Source: Serratia fonticola (GTDB taxonomy: Bacteria > Pseudomonadota > Gammaproteobacteria > Enterobacterales > Enterobacteriaceae). From it: 64,000 nucleotides of DNA. This document shows positions 8,330-17,040 of the stretch, piece after piece (position 1 is the stretch's first letter; each line of letters begins with the position of its first letter). The position numbers and the translations under genes were made by a program. The stretch covers positions 186,001 through 250,000 of the forward strand of contig NZ_VFMK01000001.1 of the NCBI RefSeq assembly GCF_006715025.1. Reading direction: 5' to 3'. A model generated the notes under the pieces. That model was given only the letters and a program-made list of their open reading frames with translations, was not told the DNA's origin and made no database searches.

Positions 8330-9469
8330 TCACCTAAAAATAATATCAATAACGTTATCAGATACGCTTTTCTTCAAGCCATCGAAAATGCTTTTACGTT
8401 TCTGTAAGCTGGTTGAATAGTCAACTTTAATACCCAGCTTGGATTTTATTTCCAGATCCGTAATTCTAAATACCGAGAACTCATTGGGATCACGAATACA
8501 AATAAGTTTATCGGTATTTTTACTGTTTTCAGCCTTTTTGAATGCAATTTGGCTCTTTAAAAAATTAAGATTATAAATAGATTCGATCTGACCATTGGTG
8601 AACAATACACGAACATCACTGTTATTAAGCAAATTGACACCGCTGGGCGATGTCAGCATATAATAAGGAACATTAATAAAGATAAAGCCATAAATATCAG
8701 ATACTGAATCAATAAAACTATCGATCCCTTTAATCAACTGCTCTGTATCTTTAATCTTGATGTTTTCCATAGCCAGATTGAAAGAAACATAATCAAAGTG
8801 TTCATCAAATGCAGAAATCAACTTACGTGAAGATACGGAATCCAGTTCATCATTATCCTTGGTGATATGCTCAATGATCTGAGAGTTAGCGCGAACGCCA
8901 AGTGCCGCATCATAGTAAATATTCGCGATATCACAATTAATAAATAATGCAGAGTAGGAGCGCATAAGTTGGCTCTTCTTCAAATCCTCAAACACCCGGT
9001 AACTGATATTGATATCTGCAGAGGTATTGCATAATCCAATGATACGGGATGTACGAGAGCGGATATAACCGCCACCTTTAAGCACACTGTTGATAAGATG
9101 CCGTGTGTCTGCCTGTGCGAGGAAATATTCAGAGTAACCCAACTCTTTTGCATGCCACGCAGCATCCAGGCTATTCACTTCGCCAACTAATACTGACTGA
9201 AAACGTCCACGTAACATCATGGCAAATTCGGCAATGTCTGTCTCTTTATAGCTTGCACTATCTACCAGGAACCATGTCTTGCCAGAACTTTTTTCATTGA
9301 TTATATCCAGGGCTTCCGCAGGCGTAACAAGACTCACCTCTGTGCTGATGCCATATACGGTAAAAGCCTCGACAACCGTACTAAACTTTTCCTTGTTCGA
9401 TGAAAATATATAAACACGATCTCTTTTCTTTGGTGAGTCAAACCGTTTTTTTAATTTATTCAGATACAT
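8330..9469 (-). CDS. tadZ: TadZ/CpaE-like localisation protein with degenerate nucleotide site
   Basis: 379 residues. The first about 130 form a receiver-like domain (VYIFSSNKEKFSTVV... AWHAKELGYSEYF), followed by a ParA/MinD-like domain. Where the deviant Walker A lysines should be, the sequence reads RIIGLCNTSADINISYRV, with no lysine, so ATP binding is doubtful. Position between the rcpCA(B) block and tadA fits TadZ, which places the Tad machine at the cell pole. It lies three bases upstream of the lipoprotein gene's end and four from tadA. Confidence 0.75.
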   Translation of the reverse strand: MYLNKLKKRFDSPKKRDRVYIFSSNKEKFSTVVEAFTVYGISTEVSLVTPAEALDIINEKSSGKTWFLVDSASYKETDIAEFAMMLRGRFQSVLVGEVNSLDAAWHAKELGYSEYFLAQADTRHLINSVLKGGGYIRSRTSRIIGLCNTSADINISYRVFEDLKKSQLMRSYSALFINCDIANIYYDAALGVRANSQIIEHITKDNDELDSVSSRKLISAFDEHFDYVSFNLAMENIKIKDTEQLIKGIDSFIDSVSDIYGFIFINVPYYMLTSPSGVNLLNNSDVRVLFTNGQIESIYNLNFLKSQIAFKKAENSKNTDKLICIRDPNEFSVFRITDLEIKSKLGIKVDYSTSLQKRKSIFDGLKKSVSDNVIDIIFR

Positions 9470-9471
9470 GC

Positions 9472-9930
9472 TTACGCCTTTAGCGTTGAATCATTCTTAT
9501 TTGTAGCGCAAACCTCGGAACGACTGTATTTTTCAATGTCCCGAGCAGTACTTTTATACCAATTGAAGTCATTGAGTGCATAATCGTAACAACTGTCACT
9601 CTGGTATTTTTCAAACTGAAGATAAAGTCGACTCTCTTTCTCAGTTAAATATACAGGAGGAGTGATCCCATAATTTTTTACGAAATAATTTTCCAGTTGT
9701 GTTGCCGATGGATATGATTCAGCACCTGAGTAAATTTGAACCGACGTAAAGCCCCGAGGTATCTTTTCCATCATGGCCTGTTCAATATGCTTAATGACCC
9801 GCTCATCCAACGGCGAATCAATCCGTATGACAACCACGTCATCCTTTTCATTATTATTCCCAAATGGATACTGGCAGCCAACAAGTGTTAACGCCATGAA
9901 AATCAATGGTAACATCTTATTCGATGACAT
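9472..9930 (-). CDS. Tad-locus lipoprotein in the RcpB position
   Basis: 152 residues from ATG 9930, eight bases after AAGGA; an ATG three codons upstream is too close to any ribosome site. The signal peptide ends LTLVGCQYP, a good lipobox. The mature part (DSPLDERVIKHIEQAMMEKI and ENYFVKNYGITPPVYL) resembles nothing I can name with certainty, but in Tad loci a lipoprotein or outer-membrane accessory protein (RcpB, CpaD or TadX types) follows the secretin gene. It overlaps the rcpA end by 14 bases. Probably helps the secretin channel open or assemble. Confidence 0.65.
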   Translation of the reverse strand: MSSNKMLPLIFMALTLVGCQYPFGNNNEKDDVVVIRIDSPLDERVIKHIEQAMMEKIPRGFTSVQIYSGAESYPSATQLENYFVKNYGITPPVYLTEKESRLYLQFEKYQSDSCYDYALNDFNWYKSTARDIEKYSRSEVCATNKNDSTLKA

Positions 9931-11182
9931 AATCAGCATCCTTAATTAAAGACCTTGTTAAATTATTTTTAACGTTATTAATATCAAAAAAAACTTCCCA
10001 AGGGCTGGAGAAACGGGCGGTAGGAAGAGAAATTGCACTACGCTCAGTGGGTTTTACATATTCAACCGTCGCAAAAATAACTAACTCACTACGTCCTGAG
10101 GTAAATCCAGTAGATTTAAACAACGCGCCAATAAGAGGAATATCTGTAATCCCAGGGATTTTATTAATATATTGCGTCTGATTGTTATCAATCAGCCCTC
10201 CCAGTACAAAGCTTTCTCCATCGCTCATTCGCACTGATGTATTTACGTTGCGGGTGTTGATTGTCGGCAACTCGGTATTTTCATACTTATAATATCCACC
10301 AATTTGGGACGATTCTACGCCAACATCCATGCTGATGGACGAGTCAGAGTTTATCACGGGTGAAAACTGAAGTTTTACGCCGTAATCTTTCCACTCCACG
10401 CTAGAACCGTTCTCACTACGTTGAAAAATCGGGATCTGCCCACCGCCGTGAAAACTTGCTGTCTTACCATTCGTGACCGTCAGACTCGGTGTGGTCAAAA
10501 CATTAGCAAGATTGTTTTTCGCCAAAGCATTAATCGCCACCCCCAGTGAACTGAAACTAAAACCTTTCACCATAGAACTATAGACGCCACCGGAGATAGT
10601 CAGCTCCCCCTCTCCTCCGCTAACGCTGCCTTTGCCCCAGTCTATGCCCAGACTTTCGGTCACATCTTTGGACACTTCGGCAACCGTTACCCTGATTTTA
10701 ATCTGTTGATTTTTCTTGGTTACCAGAGAGTATTTAATCTGTTCCGGGCTAAAATGCTCCTCCACCAGATCTTTAATATAGTCAATATCTTCAGCAGAGT
10801 TTACGGCGCCGCTAATTAATAGCGAGTTACCCATATCAATCGCTTTTATTTCCTTAAAACCTTCGTCTGCCAGAATAGTATTAATGGTATTCGTCTGACC
10901 GCGAAAGTCATTTACTTCAATGGGAATACGCCTCACCTCACCATCTTTCCCATTAACGACAAGATTTGTCTGACCGCTGCGCTTACCGAAGATATAGATA
11001 ACCTTATCGTCAACCACCCTGAAGTCTGCAATTTCCGGAGCACCAACCACGACAGATTTTATATCATAGTCGATACTGATCTCTTTAGTTTTGTTAATGT
11101 CTATAGAGAGTGCAAAACTCTTAGAAACACTCAGTAGCATTATCCCCATGAGTAGCAATAGCTTAGTTATTTTTAGACGCAT
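9917..11182 (-). CDS. rcpA: RcpA/CpaC outer-membrane secretin of the Tad system
   Basis: 421 residues from ATG 11182 with GGAG six bases upstream. A signal peptide ends near SFA; the N-terminal pilus-assembly domain (IDYDIKSVVVGAPEIADFRV) is followed by a BON-like segment (MGNSLLISGAVNSAEDIDYI) and the secretin domain (IRVTVAEVSKDVTESLGIDW to NKIPGITDIPLIGALFKS). The last motif is the typical secretin VPxLGxIPxxGxLF variant. It makes the outer-membrane channel for the Flp fibre. The start overlaps the rcpC end by 20 bases. Confidence 0.93.
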   Translation of the reverse strand: MRLKITKLLLLMGIMLLSVSKSFALSIDINKTKEISIDYDIKSVVVGAPEIADFRVVDDKVIYIFGKRSGQTNLVVNGKDGEVRRIPIEVNDFRGQTNTINTILADEGFKEIKAIDMGNSLLISGAVNSAEDIDYIKDLVEEHFSPEQIKYSLVTKKNQQIKIRVTVAEVSKDVTESLGIDWGKGSVSGGEGELTISGGVYSSMVKGFSFSSLGVAINALAKNNLANVLTTPSLTVTNGKTASFHGGGQIPIFQRSENGSSVEWKDYGVKLQFSPVINSDSSISMDVGVESSQIGGYYKYENTELPTINTRNVNTSVRMSDGESFVLGGLIDNNQTQYINKIPGITDIPLIGALFKSTGFTSGRSELVIFATVEYVKPTERSAISLPTARFSSPWEVFFDINNVKNNLTRSLIKDADYVIE

Positions 11183-12089
11183 TATTCGCTCCACGGATTT
11201 CTACTACTTTCGATTTTCTTTCTGCCAGCGGCGCACCCGAGACGATGTCCGCCGGTGTAACCTCTCGTGATCCAATAAATAGTTCCGAAATGTTTTCCGA
11301 CAGTGTGGTAACGTTTGCTGGTGATACGAAAAAAGAACCAAGCACCTGAGCTTGAATCACCGTGTCAATATCTTCGCGCTTAAACCAGCCATAAATCATC
11401 TTACGTGATAACCCATCCTCGCGAAAACTCGACTTCTCGACGTTCTGCTCAATCACTTCTTTAGAATCGATTATCGATACTGTACTGCTTGATTTTTTTG
11501 CTGCCTGACTTGAGGGATCTTTAACAACCCATACGTTACTGGCGAATTTTTTTACGCGAGTATCTTTATACTCTTTTCCGCTGCTGCCTCGCTTATAGAT
11601 ATCCTCCCGATAGATTTTATTATCGTTTGAAATAAGATAGATATCGACAAAGCCAGCATTGCTGATTTTAGGATTTTGTACGCTTTCAAGACTTACGCTG
11701 AGCGGAATAGCAATCAATTCATTATCAATTTTAGCAGGTAGATTGGTTACCATTCCCTGGGACAATACGCTATCAAGCGTCATTTCCTGAAGCATGACAC
11801 CATTGCCATTAAGTAAGTTGGCAAATTCTTGTTCTGAAATCGCTTTCTCTTGCCAATCAGGTATAGCCGTTTGATTCACCTCTAATGTTTTTTGGGTAAA
11901 ATCAGTATCAGTCACGATCATGCCAGGACGTAATGCACGGTTGGCAACATAATAGTTAAGCTTGACCGTCACTGTCACGGGTTTAACAATGTCATTATTG
12001 CCATCAGAATCACTTTCACCACTGTAAATCCCCATGACACCGACTAACATAATAGCCAGTGCCAGCAAGGCGATATATTTATACCTCAT
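11163..12089 (-). CDS. rcpC: RcpC/CpaB Tad pilus assembly protein
   Basis: 308 residues with an N-terminal membrane anchor (YIALLALAIMLVGVMGIYSG) and a SAF/CpaB-like domain (YYVANRALRPGMIVTDTDF, about residues 47-65). RcpC-type proteins sit in the periplasm near the secretin and help its assembly or stability. It lies between the prepilin peptidase and secretin genes, the standard flp-tadV-rcpCA order. Confidence 0.86.
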   Translation of the reverse strand: MRYKYIALLALAIMLVGVMGIYSGESDSDGNNDIVKPVTVTVKLNYYVANRALRPGMIVTDTDFTQKTLEVNQTAIPDWQEKAISEQEFANLLNGNGVMLQEMTLDSVLSQGMVTNLPAKIDNELIAIPLSVSLESVQNPKISNAGFVDIYLISNDNKIYREDIYKRGSSGKEYKDTRVKKFASNVWVVKDPSSQAAKKSSSTVSIIDSKEVIEQNVEKSSFREDGLSRKMIYGWFKREDIDTVIQAQVLGSFFVSPANVTTLSENISELFIGSREVTPADIVSGAPLAERKSKVVEIRGANNASKNN

Positions 12090-12105
12090 TATTTAATCCA
12101 CATAG

Positions 12106-12549
12106 TTAACTGACAAAGGTAAACAGGCACAACGTCAGCGCCACTGGGATGCCGTAGGGAACACCCTCACCAACTTTATCGATGAGTTTAATAAATTTCA
12201 CATGTCGCAGTAAATAATGCCATATAATCCCCCACACACCACCAATAAATGTGACAAAATAGAGCATATCAACCTGAACGGATGCAGGGCTCAGTAATAA
12301 TGCGATACATATCAATTTGATATCGCCCATACCAATCACATTCATGGCAGATAAGCCAAAACCGATAACAAACACGACAATAGGCAGGCTAATACCACCG
12401 GTAATGGTTGCTGCATGCTTGGAGGAAAGCAAAAAGCAGACCCCCACAACCAGCAATAAACCTAGTGCAATATTCGGTATGCGTCGAGCACTAATGTCAT
12501 ACCACATGATAGCTAATGAGATAAGTACAATAATTAAAAAATAGTACAT
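12106..12549 (-). CDS. tadV: TadV prepilin peptidase (A24 family, catalytic domain only)
   Basis: 147 residues with about five membrane helices. Both active-site aspartates of type IV prepilin peptidases are visible: WYDISARRIPN near residue 17 and GMGDIKL near residue 74. It lacks the cytoplasmic methylase domain of PilD-type enzymes, as usual for TadV/CpaA. It should cleave the Flp prepilins and TadE/F after the leader glycine. Confidence 0.93.
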   Translation of the reverse strand: MYYFLIIVLISLAIMWYDISARRIPNIALGLLLVVGVCFLLSSKHAATITGGISLPIVVFVIGFGLSAMNVIGMGDIKLICIALLLSPASVQVDMLYFVTFIGGVWGIIWHYLLRHVKFIKLIDKVGEGVPYGIPVALTLCLFTFVS

Positions 12550-12598
12550 AATTTTAACCGGCCACGATGGGTGGCCAGTCCTTCATTTTTGCTCTGGA

Positions 12599-12820
12599 TT
12601 ATGGAGTACCCAGAATATTACCTGAACTGGTAATGTTAGTGCCCATCGTACTCCAAGCCTTCTGCAAGGTGCTGAGGAAGTTGCCTTCATTAAATATGAA
12701 GTACAGCGCTGATGACATAGCTACGCCGATAATGGCATATTCAATAGCGGTAATACCTTTTTCATCAGCAAAACGAACAGCGACGTGACTATATGCTTTA
12801 ATGATTAAATCGTTAAACAT
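12599..12820 (-). CDS. flp: Flp prepilin 2
   Basis: 73 residues from ATG 12820 (AGGG six bases upstream; a TTG two codons earlier is not needed). Leader ends KG at residue 22, then ITAIEYAIIGVAMSSALYFI: the Flp motif with Glu at +5 and Tyr at +6. It is a tandem paralogue of the preceding pilin, almost identical through the processing site and hydrophobic helix and differing in the leader and tail (ends GNILGTP). It may be a second major or a minor pilin. Confidence 0.93.
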   Translation of the reverse strand: MFNDLIIKAYSHVAVRFADEKGITAIEYAIIGVAMSSALYFIFNEGNFLSTLQKAWSTMGTNITSSGNILGTP

Positions 12821-12852
12821 TTTCAACCCTTGATAATGTAGTTAATATTTTA

Positions 12853-13068
12853 TTAAGAAAGAATATTGCCAGAGTTAGTAATGTTACTACCCATTTTCTT
12901 CCAGGCATTACTCAACGTCTGCAAGAAATTGCCGTCATTAAAGATATAATAAAGTGCAGAAGACATGGCTACGCCAATGATGGCATATTCAATAGCGGTA
13001 ATACCTTTATCTTGATGAAAACGAGCAGAGACGGTACACCAAGCGCGGATAATAAGATTATTTAACAT
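12853..13068 (-). CDS. flp: Flp prepilin 1 (probable major Tad pilin)
   Basis: 71 residues. Cleavage is expected after Gly22 (QDKG then ITAIEYAIIG), leaving a mature pilin of about 49 residues. It is the first structural gene of the operon, the usual place for the major fibre subunit. AGGG lies eight bases before the ATG. The promoter is probably in the 181 bases between this gene and the small membrane-protein gene upstream. Confidence 0.94.
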   Translation of the reverse strand: MLNNLIIRAWCTVSARFHQDKGITAIEYAIIGVAMSSALYYIFNDGNFLQTLSNAWKKMGSNITNSGNILS

Positions 13069-13249
13069 AGTTTATACCCTAACAAAACCCTTATAAGTTT
13101 ATTAATTTAGTTTTATCACCAAGCACCATCACATCAAGAGTAATGCGTGTACTTGACGCTTATAATCTTAGGGTGGCCACTCACATCTGTCATATCAAAA
13201 AAGATAAAGCTACCATCTATTCATTTTTTACCATTAAATTTTATTTCAG

Positions 13250-13765
13250 CTAACGATCCTTACTCATAATAAACACCATCTTTTCAGGCTTATCACCGTA
13301 CACTTCCTCTTCATCTACAATCAGCATCAATCGTCCATTAATATAATGAGCGCCAATAGGCAGCATTTTATATTGCTCAGGCCGTTCAGCACTATCTTGC
13401 CCCTCCTTCACGTCATGCCTGATACTGGCCATGATCAGGCTTTGATGCCATAAGGCTTTGGAGTTCAATTTTATATAACGAACGTCTGTTTTAGGTTCGC
13501 CACCCTCTAGATGATGCTGCACTTTGGCAAGTTTCAACCATGCGGAATCACTATCCATATCAAAGGAAAGGTTCGCTTTGATTATGATGTTATCTTGATG
13601 AGAAAGGTACGAACCATGATAACTATGACGGGCAATTTCCTTATCACGCCTCATCTCAAACCATTGAATACCCACCAAAACAAATAGACAAGCAGTTATG
13701 GTTAACAGATATCTAAACTTTTTTACGGCATGCTGTTTTATCTGTAATATACCGGTCCTTTTCAT
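13250..13765 (-). CDS. Small single-pass membrane protein, partner of the adjacent winged-helix regulator (FidL-like arrangement)
   Basis: 171 residues from ATG 13765 (GAAGG eight bases upstream). One membrane helix near residues 20-37 (RYLLTITACLFVLVGIQWF) is followed by a periplasmic-looking domain with no motif I can name. The gene overlaps the end of the regulator gene by 53 bases. A membrane-anchored winged-helix regulator followed by a small bitopic protein recalls ToxR-ToxS, TcpP-TcpH and MarT-FidL pairs, where the partner protects or tunes the regulator. The size and layout resemble FidL-like proteins, but I cannot confirm homology. Confidence 0.62.
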   Translation of the reverse strand: MKRTGILQIKQHAVKKFRYLLTITACLFVLVGIQWFEMRRDKEIARHSYHGSYLSHQDNIIIKANLSFDMDSDSAWLKLAKVQHHLEGGEPKTDVRYIKLNSKALWHQSLIMASIRHDVKEGQDSAERPEQYKMLPIGAHYINGRLMLIVDEEEVYGDKPEKMVFIMSKDR

Positions 13766-14438
13766 ATGATATACCTTCAACTAACTCGCAGACAACGCGC
13801 TCTTCAGCAACTATGTACTCAACACGGTCTTCGTAAATATCAAATCGATTACCATCAACATAAACTGCACTCATGGTATTTTTATTCATGCTGGTAATTG
13901 CAGCGACACCGACCCCGATCCCACCAGCGCTGAAAAAGAGCGCGATCATAATGAATGCCCGTCGAGAATACTTTTGAAAGAAAAGACGAGGCCGTCTTCC
14001 TTCAGGTGCAAGAGGTTTATCAATAGCAGACGACACGTCATTGTCTACGGGATTGTCCACCATCAATACATCCGTTGATGGTGAAGTCACGTTAGTCTTC
14101 ACACTATCACTAATTGCATAGCCTTTGCGTGGTACTGTTACAATGCATGTTTTATCAGTATCACCCATTTTCTTTCGCAGTAAATTTACCGTCTGATTTA
14201 TTGTAAAATCACTGACATAACGCCCCTCCCAAACCTCATTACACAACACCTCTCGTGATACGTAATTCGGAGCATAACGTATTAATGTACTTAGTAAATC
14301 TTTCTCCTTTGCTCTCAGAGGGATTTCATCATTACCACGGAATAAAGTTTCTTTTGATGTGTCGTAATGTAACTCACCCATTTGCAGTTTGACTTCCCTT
14401 GCTGTTATTTTAACCCATGAAAATATAAAACCTCGCAT
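13713..14438 (-). CDS. Membrane-anchored winged-helix transcriptional regulator (CadC/ToxR type)
   Basis: About 241 residues. An OmpR/PhoB-type DNA-binding domain spans roughly residues 20-115 (LRAKEKDLLSTLIRYAPNYV ... FTINQTVNLLRKKMGD ... TVPRKGYAISD), then a linker, one membrane helix (RAFIMIALFFSAGGIGVGVA) and a short periplasmic tail with two cysteines. The start is uncertain: ATG 14438, the GTG at 14495 or an internal ATG 19 codons later (with AAGGGAAG 14 bases upstream) are all possible. It lies just upstream of, and on the same strand as, the flp genes and most likely controls the Tad operon. Confidence 0.75.
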   Translation of the reverse strand: MRGFIFSWVKITAREVKLQMGELHYDTSKETLFRGNDEIPLRAKEKDLLSTLIRYAPNYVSREVLCNEVWEGRYVSDFTINQTVNLLRKKMGDTDKTCIVTVPRKGYAISDSVKTNVTSPSTDVLMVDNPVDNDVSSAIDKPLAPEGRRPRLFFQKYSRRAFIMIALFFSAGGIGVGVAAITSMNKNTMSAVYVDGNRFDIYEDRVEYIVAEERVVCELVEGISYEKDRYITDKTACRKKV

Positions 14439-15223
14439 AATGATATGCTTCAATAGTGTATATACTCGATGTAAGACATATAGAATACCAGCCACTAGAT
14501 AGCTTCACAAGACATAATATTATTTAACTTTGTTTTATATTGATTACGATATATTTTCGAAAGCATTACTCATAAACTGATAGCGGCACTACCAGGAAAG
14601 CCCTATCACTAACAATTCGCGACATAATATATCGCAGCTAGAGGGGCATCATCATTACGATGAAAGTTTCCTGGCAATATAATATCTTAACCTAGCTAAA
14701 AAAAGACAGTTGCGCTGCATGAAATTGTGATCTTTCCCCCATCCATTCTACCCGGATTAATTAAGTTTATAGCACTAGTCTAGAGACCAAAACTATTAGC
14801 CGTGTATTATCCCGTACAGAGATGTACTACTCACATAACCGCCCATGAACTCGGTAAAAGCACAGCACTTTCAGGGATTGATTAAAAAGCAAGCGCTCGC
14901 GATACTTGCTGAAATTCTATACAGGATATTATTCAAAAATGAATAATTTGATAAGTAGCAATGTATATTTTATATATCAAACGCGATACAATTTGCTATT
15001 ATATAAAATTAACATGCGAATCATTAACTAATTTAATTCTTAATTAAACCAAGAATAACCCTATTTAATCGCGCCATATTTACCAACATGTAAACAAGTT
15101 GCTATTATCCTCCCTTATGGAAAACGGAAAATTTAATCCCTGCAATTAATTACGCCATCCAGATAAATCCCTTTTTTCATCATATGGAGTCATGGATTGC
15201 TAATAAAACATAGCGAAAAAGGA
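14439..15223. other. AT-rich intergenic region between the Tad regulator and the TpsB leader
   Basis: About 785 bases with no coding frame I would defend. The composition is markedly AT-rich, particularly 14930-15060. It must hold the promoter of the minus-strand regulator and one for the plus-strand leader/tpsB unit. I see no insertion sequence, tRNA or clear operator repeats. Confidence 0.5.
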
Positions 15224-15259
15224 ATGTTTATGATGAAAAAATCAAAATGCTACCGGTGA
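15224..15259 (+). CDS. Possible 11-codon leader peptide upstream of tpsB
   Basis: An ATG-TTT-ATG-ATG frame encodes MFMMKKSKCYR and stops with a TGA that lies inside the upstream arm of the terminator hairpin at 15255-15276. AAAAAGGA stands 3 to 12 bases before the candidate ATG codons at 15224, 15230 and 15233. A short ORF ending in an attenuator stem is the layout of translation-coupled leaders, but no codon run for a particular amino acid is evident, and chance is possible. Confidence 0.3.
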   Translation: MFMMKKSKCYR

Positions 15260-15286
15260 CCTCTTCAGAGGTCACCTGATTTTTTA
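15255..15286 (+). terminator. Rho-independent terminator or attenuator 60 bases upstream of tpsB
   Basis: Perfect 10-bp inverted repeat GGTGACCTCT / AGAGGTCACC (15255-15264, 15267-15276), two-base apparent loop (four or more once end pairs open), followed by TGATTTTTT. It ends any plus-strand transcript entering from upstream, 69 bases before the TpsB start codon. As no gene ends here, it is either an attenuator in the tpsB leader or the end of an unrecognised small RNA. Confidence 0.75.
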
Positions 15287-15344
15287 TGCTGAAATACCCT
15301 GATGTTGCAAGAAGCATCGCCAGTACCTATAAGGATATAAATCT

Positions 15345-17003
15345 ATGCGTGCTCGTTTTTCCTCCTCTCTGCTATTCGCCTTTTTTATCCCTGTGGTTCA
15401 GGGGGCGGAAAATGTTCAGCTTTTTGAACAACAGATGAACCACCAGCAAGAGCAAGAAAAGGCGCGCTATAATCAGTTGGAGACGCAGGGCAAAGACGTG
15501 CGCGCCAGCGACAGCGGCAGCCAAAGCGCCAAGATTGCGTTCCCTCAGGAACCCAACTGTTTTGAGATCCGGCAGGTCATCCTCAATAAAGACGAGAAAA
15601 TACCTCACTGGCTCCCTTTGCATAAGCTCACCAGCCAGGCCGAAGGGCGCTGCTTGGGCATCGAAGGCATCCGTACGCTGGCCACCGCGATACAAAATAA
15701 GTTAATCAGCCACGGCTATATCACCACGCGCGTGGTGATCCCCCGGCAAGATCTGAATGAAGGCGTGCTGACGCTCACCGTGCTGCCTGGCGTGATTGGC
15801 AATATCACGTTCAGTGAAACCAGCCATAAATACGCCAACCTGTACACCACCTTCCCCGGCCATAAAGGCGATATTCTGGATCTGCGTGCCATTGAACAAG
15901 GGCTGGAAAACATCCAACGTATCCCCGGTGCAGATGCCAACGTAATCCTTCGCCCAGGCGAAAACGCCGGTGGAACCGATATCGAGATCGACCGTACTCA
16001 GCCTTCGTTTTGGCGCGTTGGCGGCTGGTTCGACGATTCTGGCAGTAAATACACCGGGCGTTATCAAAGTGGTGTAGCGCTCTATCTGGATAACCCAACC
16101 TCGTTGAACGATCTGTTCTATGTTTCTGCTGGTCGTGATTTACATTTCCAGAACTGGCGCAACTCAAAGAATGGGTCGGTGTATTACTCGGTGCCCTATG
16201 GTTATTGGTCACTGGATATGTACGCCAGCCACAACGAATATCTGCAAAAGATCTCCGGTACCTGGGCAGATTTTCAATACCAAGGTAAAAGCAATAACCT
16301 GAGCCTTAAGGTGAACCGCCTGCTCTACCGCAATGCCAGCCAGAAAACCACGCTCAGCGTTCAGCTGTTAAAAAACAACTCACACTATTATCTGAACGAT
16401 ACGGAAATAAATAATCAGGAACGCGACGTTACCCAACTGATCACCCGGCTGAACCATCGTCATTACGTTGGCCAGTCGATCGTCGATGCCATGGTCAGCT
16501 ACCAACGTAATACCTCATGGTTTGGCGCTCAACAGCAGGCTAGCGCCAGTGCGAAAAGCCGCATTGCCAATCTGGACCTGAGTGCATTGGTCCCCTTTAC
16601 CCTGCTCGGGCAATCAATGAGCTATCAGCCGCGTTACCAACAACAGTACAGCCCCGATCGCCTCGCCACACAGGATCAGTTCAGCATCGGCAACCGCTGG
16701 ACGGTACGCGGCTTTGACGGGGAGTACAACCTGTCGGCAAACAAAGGCTACTCTCTGCGTAATGACATTAACCTGAACCTGCCCAAGCTGAACCAGCAAC
16801 TCTATGTGGGCATGGATTACGGTAAAGTGAGTGGCGGCAACAACAGTTTTGCCACCGGTCATCTGGCCGGTGGCGTGGTTGGTATCAGAGGCGGAGTCGG
16901 CAGGATCAGCTATGACGCCTTTGCTGGTGTGCCAATCTCCAAACCGGCGAGTTTCGAGACTAGCCCGGTGAGCTTGGGGTTCACCCTGCAATGGCAGTTT
17001 TGA
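15345..17003 (+). CDS. TpsB/ShlB-type two-partner secretion transporter (orphan)
   Basis: 552 residues. Signal peptide (MRARFSSSLLFAFFIPVVQG), a Gln/Glu-rich N-terminal helix, a POTRA domain from about residue 75 (CFEIRQVILNKDEKIP ... CLGIEGIRTLATAIQNKLIS), then the haemolysin-activator beta-barrel with the conserved RGFDGEYNLSANKG motif near residue 455 and a C-terminal Phe (TLQWQF) typical of barrels. It should form an outer-membrane pore that exports a large TpsA exoprotein. No TpsA gene is adjacent: 38 bases downstream lies a convergent porin pseudogene, upstream lies only a leader. Its partner must be elsewhere or is lost. AAGGA lies 9-10 bases before the ATG. Confidence 0.9.
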   Translation: MRARFSSSLLFAFFIPVVQGAENVQLFEQQMNHQQEQEKARYNQLETQGKDVRASDSGSQSAKIAFPQEPNCFEIRQVILNKDEKIPHWLPLHKLTSQAEGRCLGIEGIRTLATAIQNKLISHGYITTRVVIPRQDLNEGVLTLTVLPGVIGNITFSETSHKYANLYTTFPGHKGDILDLRAIEQGLENIQRIPGADANVILRPGENAGGTDIEIDRTQPSFWRVGGWFDDSGSKYTGRYQSGVALYLDNPTSLNDLFYVSAGRDLHFQNWRNSKNGSVYYSVPYGYWSLDMYASHNEYLQKISGTWADFQYQGKSNNLSLKVNRLLYRNASQKTTLSVQLLKNNSHYYLNDTEINNQERDVTQLITRLNHRHYVGQSIVDAMVSYQRNTSWFGAQQQASASAKSRIANLDLSALVPFTLLGQSMSYQPRYQQQYSPDRLATQDQFSIGNRWTVRGFDGEYNLSANKGYSLRNDINLNLPKLNQQLYVGMDYGKVSGGNNSFATGHLAGGVVGIRGGVGRISYDAFAGVPISKPASFETSPVSLGFTLQWQF

Positions 17004-17040
17004 GAAGATGCCAGCCGCATTTCGCGGAGGCAGCCAACGA

